A DNA stretch of 64,000 nt from Agrobacterium albertimagni AOL15 (GTDB taxonomy: Bacteria > Pseudomonadota > Alphaproteobacteria > Rhizobiales > Rhizobiaceae). Each line of letters begins with the position of its first letter. Positions within the stretch are counted from its first letter, which is position 1. The notes under the pieces were generated by a model. It made no database searches. It was not told the origin of the DNA and saw only the letters and a list, made by a program, of their open reading frames with translations. Below are positions 9,154 through 17,544 of this stretch, piece by piece. Both the position numbers and the translations under genes were made by a program. The stretch spans positions 62,001-126,000 of the forward strand of contig NZ_ALJF01000023.1 of the NCBI RefSeq assembly GCF_000300855.1, given 5' to 3'.

Positions 9154-11208
9154 ATGGACGACAACGATCTCTTTTCCGGCATGCCGCTCGCCCAGAAGGT
9201 CGAGACGGAAACCGTGACGACGCCGACCCCTGCGCCCGCGCCCGCCGCGCGACCGGCTGCCCCTGCTTCGAGTGCGGGTGGCGAGGAATATGGTGCGTCC
9301 TCCATTCGTGTTCTCGAAGGCCTCGAGCCGGTGCGTATGCGTCCGGGGATGTATATCGGCGGCACGGACGAAAAGGCGCTGCACCACCTGTTTGCCGAAG
9401 TCATCGACAACTCGATGGACGAAGCGGTGGCCGGCCACGCCAACTTTATTGACGTGCATCTCGATACTCAGGGCTTTCTGACCGTCACGGATAATGGTCG
9501 CGGTATCCCGGTCGAACTGCATCCACAGGTCCCGGGCAAGTCGACACTCGAAGTCATCATGACCAAGCTGCATGCCGGCGGTAAGTTCGACGGCAAGGCC
9601 TATGAGACTTCAGGCGGTCTCCACGGCGTCGGCGTCTCCGTCGTCAACGCACTCTCCGACCTGCTTGAGGTCGAAGTCGCTCGTAATCGCAAGCTCTATC
9701 GCCAGACTTTTTCGCGCGGTGTACCGCAGGGCGGGCTCGAAGAACTGGGCGAAGTGCATAACCGACGCGGCACGCGTGTGCGCTTTCACCCCGACCCGCA
9801 GATCTTCGGCGATCATGCGAAGTTCGATCCCGGCCGGATTTTCCGGATGGCGCGCTCGAAGGCCTATCTGTTCGGTGGCGTCGAGATCCGCTGGTCCTGC
9901 GATCCCGGCATGGTGCCCGAGGGTGGCGACATCCCGGAGAAGGCCGTCTTCCACTTCCCCGGAGGCCTGAAGGACTATCTGGCCGCGACGCTCGGCAAGG
10001 AGTTCACCGTCACCCGCGAGATTTTCGCCGGCAAGACCGAGAAGACCGGCGGCCATGGCGCGATGGAATGGGCGGTCACCTGGTATGGTGGCGATCCGGC
10101 TTTGCACTCCTACTGCAACACGATCCCGACACCCGAGGGTGGCACGCATGAGGCTGGCCTGCGCATTGCGCTGACCAAGGGCCTGAAGAACTACGCTGAA
10201 CTGACGCAGAACAAGCGCGCCAAGGAGATCACCACCGACGACGTGATGATCTCCGCTGTCGGCATGCTGTCGGTCTTCATCCGCGAGCCAGAATTCGTCG
10301 GCCAGACCAAGGACAAGCTCGCGACCGTCGAGGCCCAGCGTCTTGTCGAAAACGTTCTTCGCGACCCCTTCGACCATTACCTCGCCGACAATCCCAATGA
10401 GGCGGCAAAGCTCCTCGACTGGGTCATCGAGCGCGCGGAAGAGCGTCTGCGTCGGCGCAAGGAAAAGGAAGTCAATCGCAAGACGGCCGTGCGCAAGCTG
10501 CGCCTGCCGGGCAAACTCGCCGACTGCTCGCAGAACACGGCAGAAGGCGCCGAACTCTTCATCGTCGAGGGTGACTCGGCCGGTGGCTCGGCCAAGCAGG
10601 CGCGCAACCGCGCCAACCAGGCGATCCTGCCGCTGCGCGGTAAGATCCTCAACGTCGGCTCAGCCAGCCGCGAAAAGCTGATGGCCAACCAGCAGATCGC
10701 CGATCTCATTCAGGCGCTCGGCTGCGGTACGCGGACAAAATATCGCGAGGAAGACCTTCGTTACGAACGCATCATCGTGATGACCGATGCCGACGTCGAT
10801 GGCGCGCATATCGCATCGCTGCTGATCACCTTCTTTTATCAGGAAATGCCCGAACTCATCCGAGGCAACCATCTCTATCTCGCCGTTCCACCGCTTTACG
10901 TCATTCGACAGGGGGCGAAGACCGTTTATGCCCGCGACGACGCCCACCGCGCCGAACTGATGGAGACGGTCTTCAAGGGCAAGAAGGTCGAAATCGGGCG
11001 CTTCAAAGGCCTTGGCGAAATGATGCCGGCGCAGTTGAAGGAAACGACGATGGATCCGAGCAAGCGGACGCTGCTTAGGGTCGGCATTGATGACGTCGAC
11101 TTCGAGGGCACGCGGGACGCAGTCGACGCCTTGATGGGGACGAAGCCCGAGGCCCGTTTCCGCTTCATCCAGGAGCGCGCCGCCTTCGCCGAGAACCTCG
11201 ACATCTGA
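9154..11208 (+). CDS. parE: DNA topoisomerase IV subunit B
   Basis: ATPase subunit of topoisomerase IV, which decatenates sister chromosomes with ParC. The chosen ATG (MDDNDLFSGMPLAQK) gives 684 residues, the normal rhizobial length; the frame stays open upstream to 8923 but overlaps the divergent hydrolase gene and lacks similarity. The GHKL ATPase motifs EVIDNSMDEA near residue 87 and GRGIPVELHP near 116 are clear. The TOPRIM domain shows FIVEGDSAGGSAKQARNR near residue 470 and TDADVDGAHI near 548. The ParE-type spacing and absence of a GyrB insert favour ParE. Confidence 0.94.
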   Translation: MDDNDLFSGMPLAQKVETETVTTPTPAPAPAARPAAPASSAGGEEYGASSIRVLEGLEPVRMRPGMYIGGTDEKALHHLFAEVIDNSMDEAVAGHANFIDVHLDTQGFLTVTDNGRGIPVELHPQVPGKSTLEVIMTKLHAGGKFDGKAYETSGGLHGVGVSVVNALSDLLEVEVARNRKLYRQTFSRGVPQGGLEELGEVHNRRGTRVRFHPDPQIFGDHAKFDPGRIFRMARSKAYLFGGVEIRWSCDPGMVPEGGDIPEKAVFHFPGGLKDYLAATLGKEFTVTREIFAGKTEKTGGHGAMEWAVTWYGGDPALHSYCNTIPTPEGGTHEAGLRIALTKGLKNYAELTQNKRAKEITTDDVMISAVGMLSVFIREPEFVGQTKDKLATVEAQRLVENVLRDPFDHYLADNPNEAAKLLDWVIERAEERLRRRKEKEVNRKTAVRKLRLPGKLADCSQNTAEGAELFIVEGDSAGGSAKQARNRANQAILPLRGKILNVGSASREKLMANQQIADLIQALGCGTRTKYREEDLRYERIIVMTDADVDGAHIASLLITFFYQEMPELIRGNHLYLAVPPLYVIRQGAKTVYARDDAHRAELMETVFKGKKVEIGRFKGLGEMMPAQLKETTMDPSKRTLLRVGIDDVDFEGTRDAVDALMGTKPEARFRFIQERAAFAENLDI

Positions 11209-11211
11209 AGC

Positions 11212-12501
11212 ATGGACACGATGACTTCCGGGCCGCCGCTTGTTTCCAGCGCGATAATGCGCCATATGCAGGGCAGCTTTAACGGGACATTCCAGATCGT
11301 GAGCCAAGCTGAAATTCAGACGTCGAAGGGGCCACGTTGGCTCGGTCAGGCGACGGCCAATCGTATCGCGCTGATTACGCCGATCTCGGTGGCGCGCTGG
11401 CTGCTGGTGCTGATCGGTATAGCGGCGATCTACTTCTTTCACGGCTTTGTCGTGCCAGTCTTGGCGGCACTCGTGATCGCCTTTGCAAGCTGGCCGCTCT
11501 ACCGGGGGCTTCTCGACCGCATCGGCGGCAATACGACGCTCGGCGCGACGCTTGCTCTGCTGTTCATCCTGACATTCCTGATCGTGCCGATCGGCATCGC
11601 GATTTCCTACGCTATCGAAGAAATCCGGCAATGGATCACCTGGGCCGTCGAGGCCAATACCACGGGCACTCCGCCGCCCGCCTGGATTGCGGCACTGCCG
11701 CGCGTCGGCGACTGGCTGGCACTGAAATGGACGGAGCATGTCGGGCAGCCTGGCGCCATCGGCGAACTGATCCAGATCGTCAGCGGCGCCAATATCGGCA
11801 ATATCTACCGGGCCGTGGTCGCAGCCGGCGATGGCCTGTTCCATCTGCTGCTGACCCTGCTCTTCATGCTGATTGCGCTGTTCTTCGTGTACCGGGACGG
11901 CCAGAGCTTCGCCCGGCAGCTGGACCTGCTCGGCGAACGCATCCTTCCCAATCGCTGGGAGCGGATCTCGCGCGTCGTGCCCGCCACGATAAGCTCAACC
12001 GTCACCGGGATGACACTGATCGCCATCGGCGAAGGCATCATCCTCGGCATCGCCTATTGGCTGGCCGGCGTTCCCTCTCCTGTCACGCTGGGCGTCATCA
12101 CCGGCATTATGGCTCTCATACCCGGCGGCGCGCCGCTCTCGTTTACGCTGGTCTCGATCTATCTCGTCGCCAGCGGCGCGACGATCGAGGGCGTGGCTCT
12201 CTTCATCTGGGGCTCGGTCGAACTGTTCATCGTCGACAAGACGGTCCGTCCCCGCCTCGTCGGCGGCCCGATCAAGCTACCGTTCCTGCCGACCTTCTTC
12301 GGTCTGGTGGGAGGCGTGAAAACCATGGGCTTCCTGGGCCTTTTCATCGGTCCGGTGTTGATGGCGTTGCTGGTGTCCATCTGGCGCGAGTGGATCCGCG
12401 AGGTCGAGCTTTCGGATGAGGCCCTTCCCTCGGAGGAACAAGGGGAACTCGATCTCTTCACCGAATCGGAGCTTGAAGCCAAGCGGATCTCGGCTGCCTA
12501 G
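11212..12501 (+). CDS. AI-2E family transporter (PerM/YdiK-like permease)
   Basis: Polytopic inner-membrane protein of the AI-2E/PerM family, whose members export small solutes; the substrate here is unknown. About eight transmembrane segments are visible in the 429 residues, including WLLVLIGIAAIYFFHGF near residue 63 and FHLLLTLLFMLIALFFVY near residue 205. The conserved late region contains GVITGIMALIPGGAPLSF and VRPRLVGG. The ATG lies three bases after the parE stop without a clear ribosome site; an internal ATG at 11257 is an alternative. It probably shares the parE transcript. Confidence 0.87.
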   Translation: MDTMTSGPPLVSSAIMRHMQGSFNGTFQIVSQAEIQTSKGPRWLGQATANRIALITPISVARWLLVLIGIAAIYFFHGFVVPVLAALVIAFASWPLYRGLLDRIGGNTTLGATLALLFILTFLIVPIGIAISYAIEEIRQWITWAVEANTTGTPPPAWIAALPRVGDWLALKWTEHVGQPGAIGELIQIVSGANIGNIYRAVVAAGDGLFHLLLTLLFMLIALFFVYRDGQSFARQLDLLGERILPNRWERISRVVPATISSTVTGMTLIAIGEGIILGIAYWLAGVPSPVTLGVITGIMALIPGGAPLSFTLVSIYLVASGATIEGVALFIWGSVELFIVDKTVRPRLVGGPIKLPFLPTFFGLVGGVKTMGFLGLFIGPVLMALLVSIWREWIREVELSDEALPSEEQGELDLFTESELEAKRISAA

Positions 12502-12637
12502 CACGATCTGCGGGTTCAAGACGTCACTCCTCGCACCTTGAAGCCTATGTCGATGAGACATCGGCCTCCTGCCTTGCTTCGGCTCCAATCATTCTGTTTC
12601 GTCTGACGGCCAACGACCCCGACGGGAGCCCCTTGCG

Positions 12638-13051
12638 ATGAAGACTGCACTGATCATGATGACGATTCTCGGCTGCGACGACAGTGTCAGCCAATGCGAG
12701 TTCGTCGAGACGCCGGCAGAACGCTTTGTGTCGATAGAGCTGTGCAACGCCGCATCGGAGCAGGTGCTCGGACGCTACGGCAATATCGGTTACCCCACGG
12801 CCGTTGCCGTCTGCCAGATGCCTCCACCTGACATTACCGAGGCACTGGCTGCTCAATCAGCGGAGAACGAGAACAATGCTGCTGCGGTTGCGGCACCGAC
12901 GCCAGAACAGGAGCGGACGCTGAAGGACCGTGCGGTCGATGCGGTCCGCGAGGTCTTGCCCGGCAAGGCCGCAATCAAGATGATCTTCGAAAAGCCGATC
13001 CACGTCGTGTCGGAAAGCTATTCGTGGGTTGCGAAGAAGATCGTGCCCTGA
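12638..13051 (+). CDS. Hypothetical protein, cysteine-containing
   Basis: A 137-residue protein of unknown function. The first half contains four cysteines (GCDDS, QCEF, LCNA, VCQMP), suggesting metal binding or disulfides. The middle is an Ala/Glu/Asn linker and the C-terminal 50 residues are helical and basic, with KDRAVDAVREVLPGKAA. No convincing signal peptide is seen. A GGGAG site upstream of the ATG and neighbour-like codon use support it. It is convergent with the DUF2336 gene, four bases away. Confidence 0.65.
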   Translation: MKTALIMMTILGCDDSVSQCEFVETPAERFVSIELCNAASEQVLGRYGNIGYPTAVAVCQMPPPDITEALAAQSAENENNAAAVAAPTPEQERTLKDRAVDAVREVLPGKAAIKMIFEKPIHVVSESYSWVAKKIVP

Positions 13052-13055
13052 CGGC

Positions 13056-14234
13056 TCAGGCTGCAGCGAGCGCGAAACCGGAGGCGTAATCCCGCGCCAG
13101 TCGACGTTCTTCCGCGATGGCGAGCCGTTCGATCATGTCGACGAGTGCTGTTGCGGGTTCGCTCAGATTGCTGTCCCCGCGATAACGCTGCACCAGGCGG
13201 TGGGCGATGTGATCGAGGTCGAAGCCGCTCGCCGACTGGATGAGCCCCCGCCACAGCATGACAGCCTCGACGAAAAGCGGGCTGACATCTCGACCGAGGC
13301 CGGCAGATTCCAAAAGTGCGCGCACGGCATGGAATCGACCGGTTGCCAGGATCGAGCGCACGCGGCGCTCGTCGAGACCGGAAATCGCAACGATTGCACT
13401 GGAGAAGAAGTCGGTCCGGCCAGCACACAGCGCATGCATCAGGAAAGCGGGCGTCAGGCGCCCGGCGACGCGAAGCTGTTCTGTCAGACGCACGAGTTCG
13501 TCGCCATGAACGTCGGCGAGTAGTGCAATGGTGGCGCTGTCGCCCGCTTCACGCGCGATGCGCTCAATACGACGGCTGCCGATGGCACCGATCACGAGAT
13601 CCGAGCCTGCAAGCGCTTCTGTGACGAACTGAACGAGCAGTTGCCGCACACCGCTAGTCAGATCGTCACGATCCAGAAGAAGGGCGCGGATGCGTTCGCT
13701 GTGGCCGTGACGCTCCGCAATGCGGCGCAGTGTGAACGAGGTGATGCGGGCACCGGGATTTTCCAGCAGCACCTCGAGTTCGGCTGCATCGCCAATCTCG
13801 GCCAGCGCCGCTGCGACGCCAACGCTCACTTCGCTACGGGCAGCAATCAGAGCACGCGTCTCGACGGTGCCGCGGCCGGCTATGTCGACCAGATCGGCAT
13901 CCGACAACACTGGCGAGCACAGAATGACGATCGAAGCGATCTCCGGCTGATCCTCGGCGAGAGACACCATCAATGCCCGTGGCGCACATTCTTCGCGGGC
14001 CAGAATATCGGCGAGCGCGAGCCGCACCTGCGGTGCCGGATCATCTAGCAGATAGGTCATCGCCATCTGGGCTGACTGGCGTTCGTCCGGCGCCATGTCG
14101 GACTTGAGGTAAGCCCGAGCGAGCGCGTTTGCCGCACGTGCCCGCTCCTGCGTCTTTGCCGTTTCGACCCATCTGAGAAAAGCTGCAACGATCAAAGTCG
14201 AACCCACTCGCCACCTGTACAAAACCCGAAGCAT
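13056..14234 (-). CDS. DUF2336 domain-containing protein
   Basis: A 392-residue, all-helical protein resembling the alphaproteobacterial DUF2336 family. It has HEAT-like repeats such as DPAPQVRLALADILA near residue 69, followed by runs of paired helices (DERRVRSILATGRFHAVRALLES near residue 288). Members are cytoplasmic and have no established general function. It is a single gene; upstream lies a roughly 100-base gap with no recognisable control site. Confidence 0.85.
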   Translation of the reverse strand: MLRVLYRWRVGSTLIVAAFLRWVETAKTQERARAANALARAYLKSDMAPDERQSAQMAMTYLLDDPAPQVRLALADILAREECAPRALMVSLAEDQPEIASIVILCSPVLSDADLVDIAGRGTVETRALIAARSEVSVGVAAALAEIGDAAELEVLLENPGARITSFTLRRIAERHGHSERIRALLLDRDDLTSGVRQLLVQFVTEALAGSDLVIGAIGSRRIERIAREAGDSATIALLADVHGDELVRLTEQLRVAGRLTPAFLMHALCAGRTDFFSSAIVAISGLDERRVRSILATGRFHAVRALLESAGLGRDVSPLFVEAVMLWRGLIQSASGFDLDHIAHRLVQRYRGDSNLSEPATALVDMIERLAIAEERRLARDYASGFALAAA

Positions 14235-14339
14235 TCAGTGTTTCGACAGTAGGATCAAAGTGTTTAAGAAACGTTCACCACGTTCATTAACCACGAAGCC
14301 CGACCCGTTCAGCAAAGCGAAGACCGCGTCGCGGCTTGC

Positions 14340-14948
14340 TCAGGTTCTCTGGCTCGGCCGCTTCAACTCGAAGATGGGCCCCATGCCGGCATAGTCCATA
14401 TAGCCGAGACGCATGATGGGGTCGGCAGCTGCCAGATCGAATCGCCCGTTGCGGATGACCTCTTCGGCAATGTGGATTCCGACGACCTGGCCGAAGACGG
14501 CATGGCTGTCAGTGTCATTCCCGTCCATGTCGGGCAAGGTCAGAACCTTGGTGACCCGGCATTCGAGCGCTGCCACCGCCTCGCCGACAAAGGGCGCGTC
14601 GACGATGTGGCCAGGTGCCGGGGTCAGACCCGCAAGCTCGAATTCATCCGTCTCGTAGGCAACGGCGGCCGACGATTCGTTCATCCTGTCCATCAATGTC
14701 CGGCTTACGAAACTCGCCGTGAAGACGCCGGTTTCCTCGACGTTTCTGAGGCTGTCCTTGCGGCCGCTCGACGAGAACATGATCATCTTCGGTCTGTCGC
14801 CGACGGCATTGAAGAAGGAATAGGGGGAAAGATTGCGGATGCCGTCCCTGCCCTTCGTGCCAATCCAGCCGATGGGCCTCGGCGCCACGATCGCCTTGAA
14901 GGGATCGTGTGCCATGCCGTGGGCATTCGTTTCGGTGTCGTAGAACAT
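14340..14948 (-). CDS. Flavin reductase family protein (FMN-binding split barrel)
   Basis: A 202-residue protein of the flavin reductase-like split-barrel family. The N-terminal motif VAPRPIGWIGTKG near residue 22 and SPYSFFNAVGDRPKMIMFSS near residue 41 are the FMN-binding hallmarks; FTASFVSRTLMDRMNESS follows near residue 78. Such proteins reduce or carry FMN for partner oxygenases or act alone as flavoreductases. Its ATG overlaps the stop of the nitroreductase gene by one base (TGATG), so the two flavin enzymes are coupled. Confidence 0.9.
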   Translation of the reverse strand: MFYDTETNAHGMAHDPFKAIVAPRPIGWIGTKGRDGIRNLSPYSFFNAVGDRPKMIMFSSSGRKDSLRNVEETGVFTASFVSRTLMDRMNESSAAVAYETDEFELAGLTPAPGHIVDAPFVGEAVAALECRVTKVLTLPDMDGNDTDSHAVFGQVVGIHIAEEVIRNGRFDLAAADPIMRLGYMDYAGMGPIFELKRPSQRT

Positions 14949-15532
14949 CAGTCTTCGCCACCCTGCCAGGAGACGAGATCTTCCAGCGCCGGACGCGGAC
15001 GCTCGACGATCGGAAACTCGGTCGAGCCGATATGGATGAAGCCCGCCACCTTTTCACCGGCCTTTACGCCGAGAAGCGGATGGGCGCGCTCGTCGAAGGC
15101 GAACCATTCACTCAGCCAGTTCGAGACGTAGCCATGGGCATTGGCCGCCATCAGCAGGTTGAGGCAGAGGGCGCCGGCGGACATGACCTGCTCCCATTCC
15201 GGGATCTTCGCATGCGGGGCAGCCGTCGAGATGACTGCGATGACCACTGGCGCCCGGGTGAAACGCGCGCGTTCGACCTGGATCATCTCCTCGGAGAGAC
15301 CCGGGTTCTTCTCCAGCGCCATCTTCAGCAGTTCTTCGCCGATCCGGGCGCGTTCCTCGCCACGATAGACGATGAAGCGCCAGGGGGCGATCTTGCCATG
15401 ATCGGGAACGCGGACCGCCAGTGTCAGAATCGACTCGATTTCCGCCTTGTCCGGACCCGGCTCGCACATCTGAAAAGCGGGCACGGAGCGGCGAACTGCG
15501 AGATAATCGAGCAGCTTGATGTCTTTTTTCAT
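14948..15532 (-). CDS. Nitroreductase family protein
   Basis: FMN-dependent oxidoreductase of the nitroreductase fold, 194 residues from the chosen ATG (MKKDIKLLDYL), which is preceded by GAAGGT nine bases away; longer upstream starts lack similarity. FMN-contacting segments are visible: VRRSVPAF near residue 13, VRVPDHGKIAPWRFIVY near residue 38 and GAALCLNLLMAANAHGYVSNWLSEW-like sequence near residue 115 (here SAGALCLNLL). The physiological substrate is unknown. It is coupled to the downstream flavin reductase gene. Confidence 0.9.
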   Translation of the reverse strand: MKKDIKLLDYLAVRRSVPAFQMCEPGPDKAEIESILTLAVRVPDHGKIAPWRFIVYRGEERARIGEELLKMALEKNPGLSEEMIQVERARFTRAPVVIAVISTAAPHAKIPEWEQVMSAGALCLNLLMAANAHGYVSNWLSEWFAFDERAHPLLGVKAGEKVAGFIHIGSTEFPIVERPRPALEDLVSWQGGED

Positions 15533-15633
15533 TTTCTTGTTACCTTCATAGGCCTTTGCGGTCGCGGCAGGTCTTGAAATTGCCATGCGGTTCGGTTTGA
15601 AGTTGCCGGCATTGGGAAGGAAGTCAACACACA

Positions 15634-16596
15634 GTGCATCGCATGTCCCGCCAATCTGGTCTTGTCCGGCTGCTGCTCTGGCTTCTTGTGGCCTTAGCTG
15701 CAACGTCGCCTTCCTTTGCTCAGGAAGCCTTTGAAACCTTCAAACAGCTGAACGGCTCTACCAAGATGCCGAAGCTGAAGGCGTTTTCGGCTCCGGGTGC
15801 AGCCGCGATCGCCAATGTGACGCAAGGGCGCAGCGTAAAGCTGGACGCCAAGCTGACCGACAAGGGCGAACCGATGCAGCATGGGCTGTCCTGGCGCGTC
15901 TTCAGCCCCATTCCCGGAGCCGACGGCAAGCTGCCTTTGCTTGCCAGCGCCGAGGGTGGATCTGCGGCTTTTCAGCTTGCGCCCGGCGACTATTTCGTCA
16001 ACGTCTCCTTCGGGCGTGCGGGCGCCACCAAAAAGCTCACCGTGCCGGCCGAAGGCGAGGTCGCCGATCAGCTTCTGGTGCTTGATGCCGGCGGCATGTC
16101 GCTGAGCGCCATCTCCGGCGCCGACACCCATATCCCCGACAAGCAGCTGAGTTTCGACATCTACGCCTCCGAAGTGCGTGAGGACGGAGAGCGCGGCCTG
16201 GTGCTTGCGGATGTCAAGCCGAACACCATCGTCCGCCTGAACGCCGGCACCTATCATGTCGTATCCGAATACGGCTCGATCAACGCCGTGGTGCGCGCCG
16301 ACATCACGGTCGAAGCCGGCGAACTCACCGAAGCGACCATCCAGCACCGCGCCTCTCAGGTCGGCTTCAAGCTGGTCTCGGAAGAAGGTGGGGAAGCGAT
16401 TGCCGACACCGCCTGGTCCGTGCTGACATCAGGCGGCGACATCGTGGCGGAAAGCGTCAGCGCTTTCCCGGTTATGGTGCTGGCAGAAGGTCAGTACACG
16501 GCGGTTGCCCGCAACAAGGACAAGCTCTTCCAGCGGGATTTCGAGGTCAAAGCCGGTGTCAACATGGATGTCGAGCTGATGCTCAACCAGCCCTGA
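15634..16596 (+). CDS. Exported protein with three beta-rich internal repeats
   Basis: A 320-residue secreted protein with no family I can name. The N-terminus is a clear signal peptide (LVRLLLWLLVALAATSPSFA, cleavage near residue 29). The mature part looks like three degenerate modules, each with an opening beta strand and a Gly-Tyr hairpin: LSWRVF to APGDYFVNVS (residues 85-124), LSFDIY to NAGTYHVVS (172-211) and TAWSVL to AEGQYTAVA (259-292). This resembles small PEGA-like beta-sandwich repeats. The start is GTG at 15634, or ATG at 15643. It is divergent from the nitroreductase pair. Confidence 0.8.
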   Translation: MHRMSRQSGLVRLLLWLLVALAATSPSFAQEAFETFKQLNGSTKMPKLKAFSAPGAAAIANVTQGRSVKLDAKLTDKGEPMQHGLSWRVFSPIPGADGKLPLLASAEGGSAAFQLAPGDYFVNVSFGRAGATKKLTVPAEGEVADQLLVLDAGGMSLSAISGADTHIPDKQLSFDIYASEVREDGERGLVLADVKPNTIVRLNAGTYHVVSEYGSINAVVRADITVEAGELTEATIQHRASQVGFKLVSEEGGEAIADTAWSVLTSGGDIVAESVSAFPVMVLAEGQYTAVARNKDKLFQRDFEVKAGVNMDVELMLNQP

Positions 16597-16602
16597 CACC
16601 TC

Positions 16603-17442
16603 TCAGGCAGCGCGGCGGACCTTGCTACGCTCGGCAGGTGCCATGCTGAAGACCGCGCCGAAAAGCCGTGCGAGGAGGTCCTTGCGATCGGCATGCGTGC
16701 TCAGCTCCTCCCACGGAATCATCACACCGACACGCGCTCGGATCGTGGATCCGGACAGACGGCGGAATTCGCGGATCAGCAAAGACACGCGCAAGGTCAG
16801 GGAGATCTTGCTGGCGAGATGAAAGAGGCGGCCGTTCTGGCCTTCGAAGAAGACCGGTACCACATTGGCTTTCGCGGCCTGGATGAGCTTGGCCGGAAAC
16901 ATCTTCCAGGGAAGGTCCTCGGCTCGGCCGAAGCCCTTTCGGGCAGTCGCGACACCGCCTGCCGGGAAAATCACGACGGTCACGCCTTCCTTCAACAGAC
17001 GCAAAGCTTCGTGCCGGGTCTGCATGTTGATGGCGAGCGCTTCCTTGGTTTCCTCAAAGGAGACGGGCAACGAGTAAGGCGCCATTTCCGGCACCTTCAA
17101 CAGTTCGTTGTTGATCAGAACGCGGAAAGGACGGCCAAGCTGCTCTGCCAGCGCCAGGACGGCCATGCCATCGCCGATGCCGAAGGGATGATTGGCGACG
17201 ATGACGATTGGGCCTTCGGGGATGTTTTCAGGCGGCCAGGTGCCTTCGACCTTCAGATCGACATTGATCAGGTCGAGCATCTTGCCGAAGACGCGATCGG
17301 TCTTGCCGACGATGTCGTTGCGCCAGATTTCGTAGAGCCGGGTGAAGCGGTCGCGACCTGAGAGGCCTTCGATCGAGCGGATGAACCAGCGCTTGAGCTT
17401 CGGGTCGCGCTCGTTGGCATAGGAAAGCTCTTTGAACTTCAC
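16603..17442 (-). CDS. Lysophospholipid acyltransferase family protein (PlsC superfamily)
   Basis: A 279-residue acyltransferase of the PlsC/LPLAT superfamily, probably membrane-associated. The catalytic block reads VIVANHPFGIGDG near residue 81: the usual His-x4-Asp motif appears as His-x5-Asp, as in the hemolysin-like branch. The second block VVIFPAGGVATARKGFG near residue 153 fits the acceptor-binding motif. Substrates could be lysophosphatidic acid or lyso-ornithine lipid; the sequence alone does not decide. It starts at GTG with GGAG seven bases before it. It lies downstream of thrS, separated by a perfect inverted repeat. Confidence 0.83.
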   Translation of the reverse strand: MKFKELSYANERDPKLKRWFIRSIEGLSGRDRFTRLYEIWRNDIVGKTDRVFGKMLDLINVDLKVEGTWPPENIPEGPIVIVANHPFGIGDGMAVLALAEQLGRPFRVLINNELLKVPEMAPYSLPVSFEETKEALAINMQTRHEALRLLKEGVTVVIFPAGGVATARKGFGRAEDLPWKMFPAKLIQAAKANVVPVFFEGQNGRLFHLASKISLTLRVSLLIREFRRLSGSTIRARVGVMIPWEELSTHADRKDLLARLFGAVFSMAPAERSKVRRAA

Positions 17443-17501
17443 GGCAAGGCTCCGGTGATACTGAAAGTCATCGGACCGTCATATGCCGTTTCGATGACAG
17501 T

Positions 17502-17533
17502 CGTCTGACAGTGCGACAAAACACTGTCAGACG
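17502..17533. repeat. Perfect 12-bp inverted repeat after thrS
   Basis: CGTCTGACAGTG (17502-17513) and its exact reverse complement (17522-17533) flank an eight-base loop. It begins 11 bases past the thrS stop codon. Neither strand has a U-tract after the stem, so it may be an atypical terminator, a 3'-end stabilising hairpin or a protein-binding palindrome. Confidence 0.75.
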
Positions 17534-17544
17534 GCCGGTCTTGA

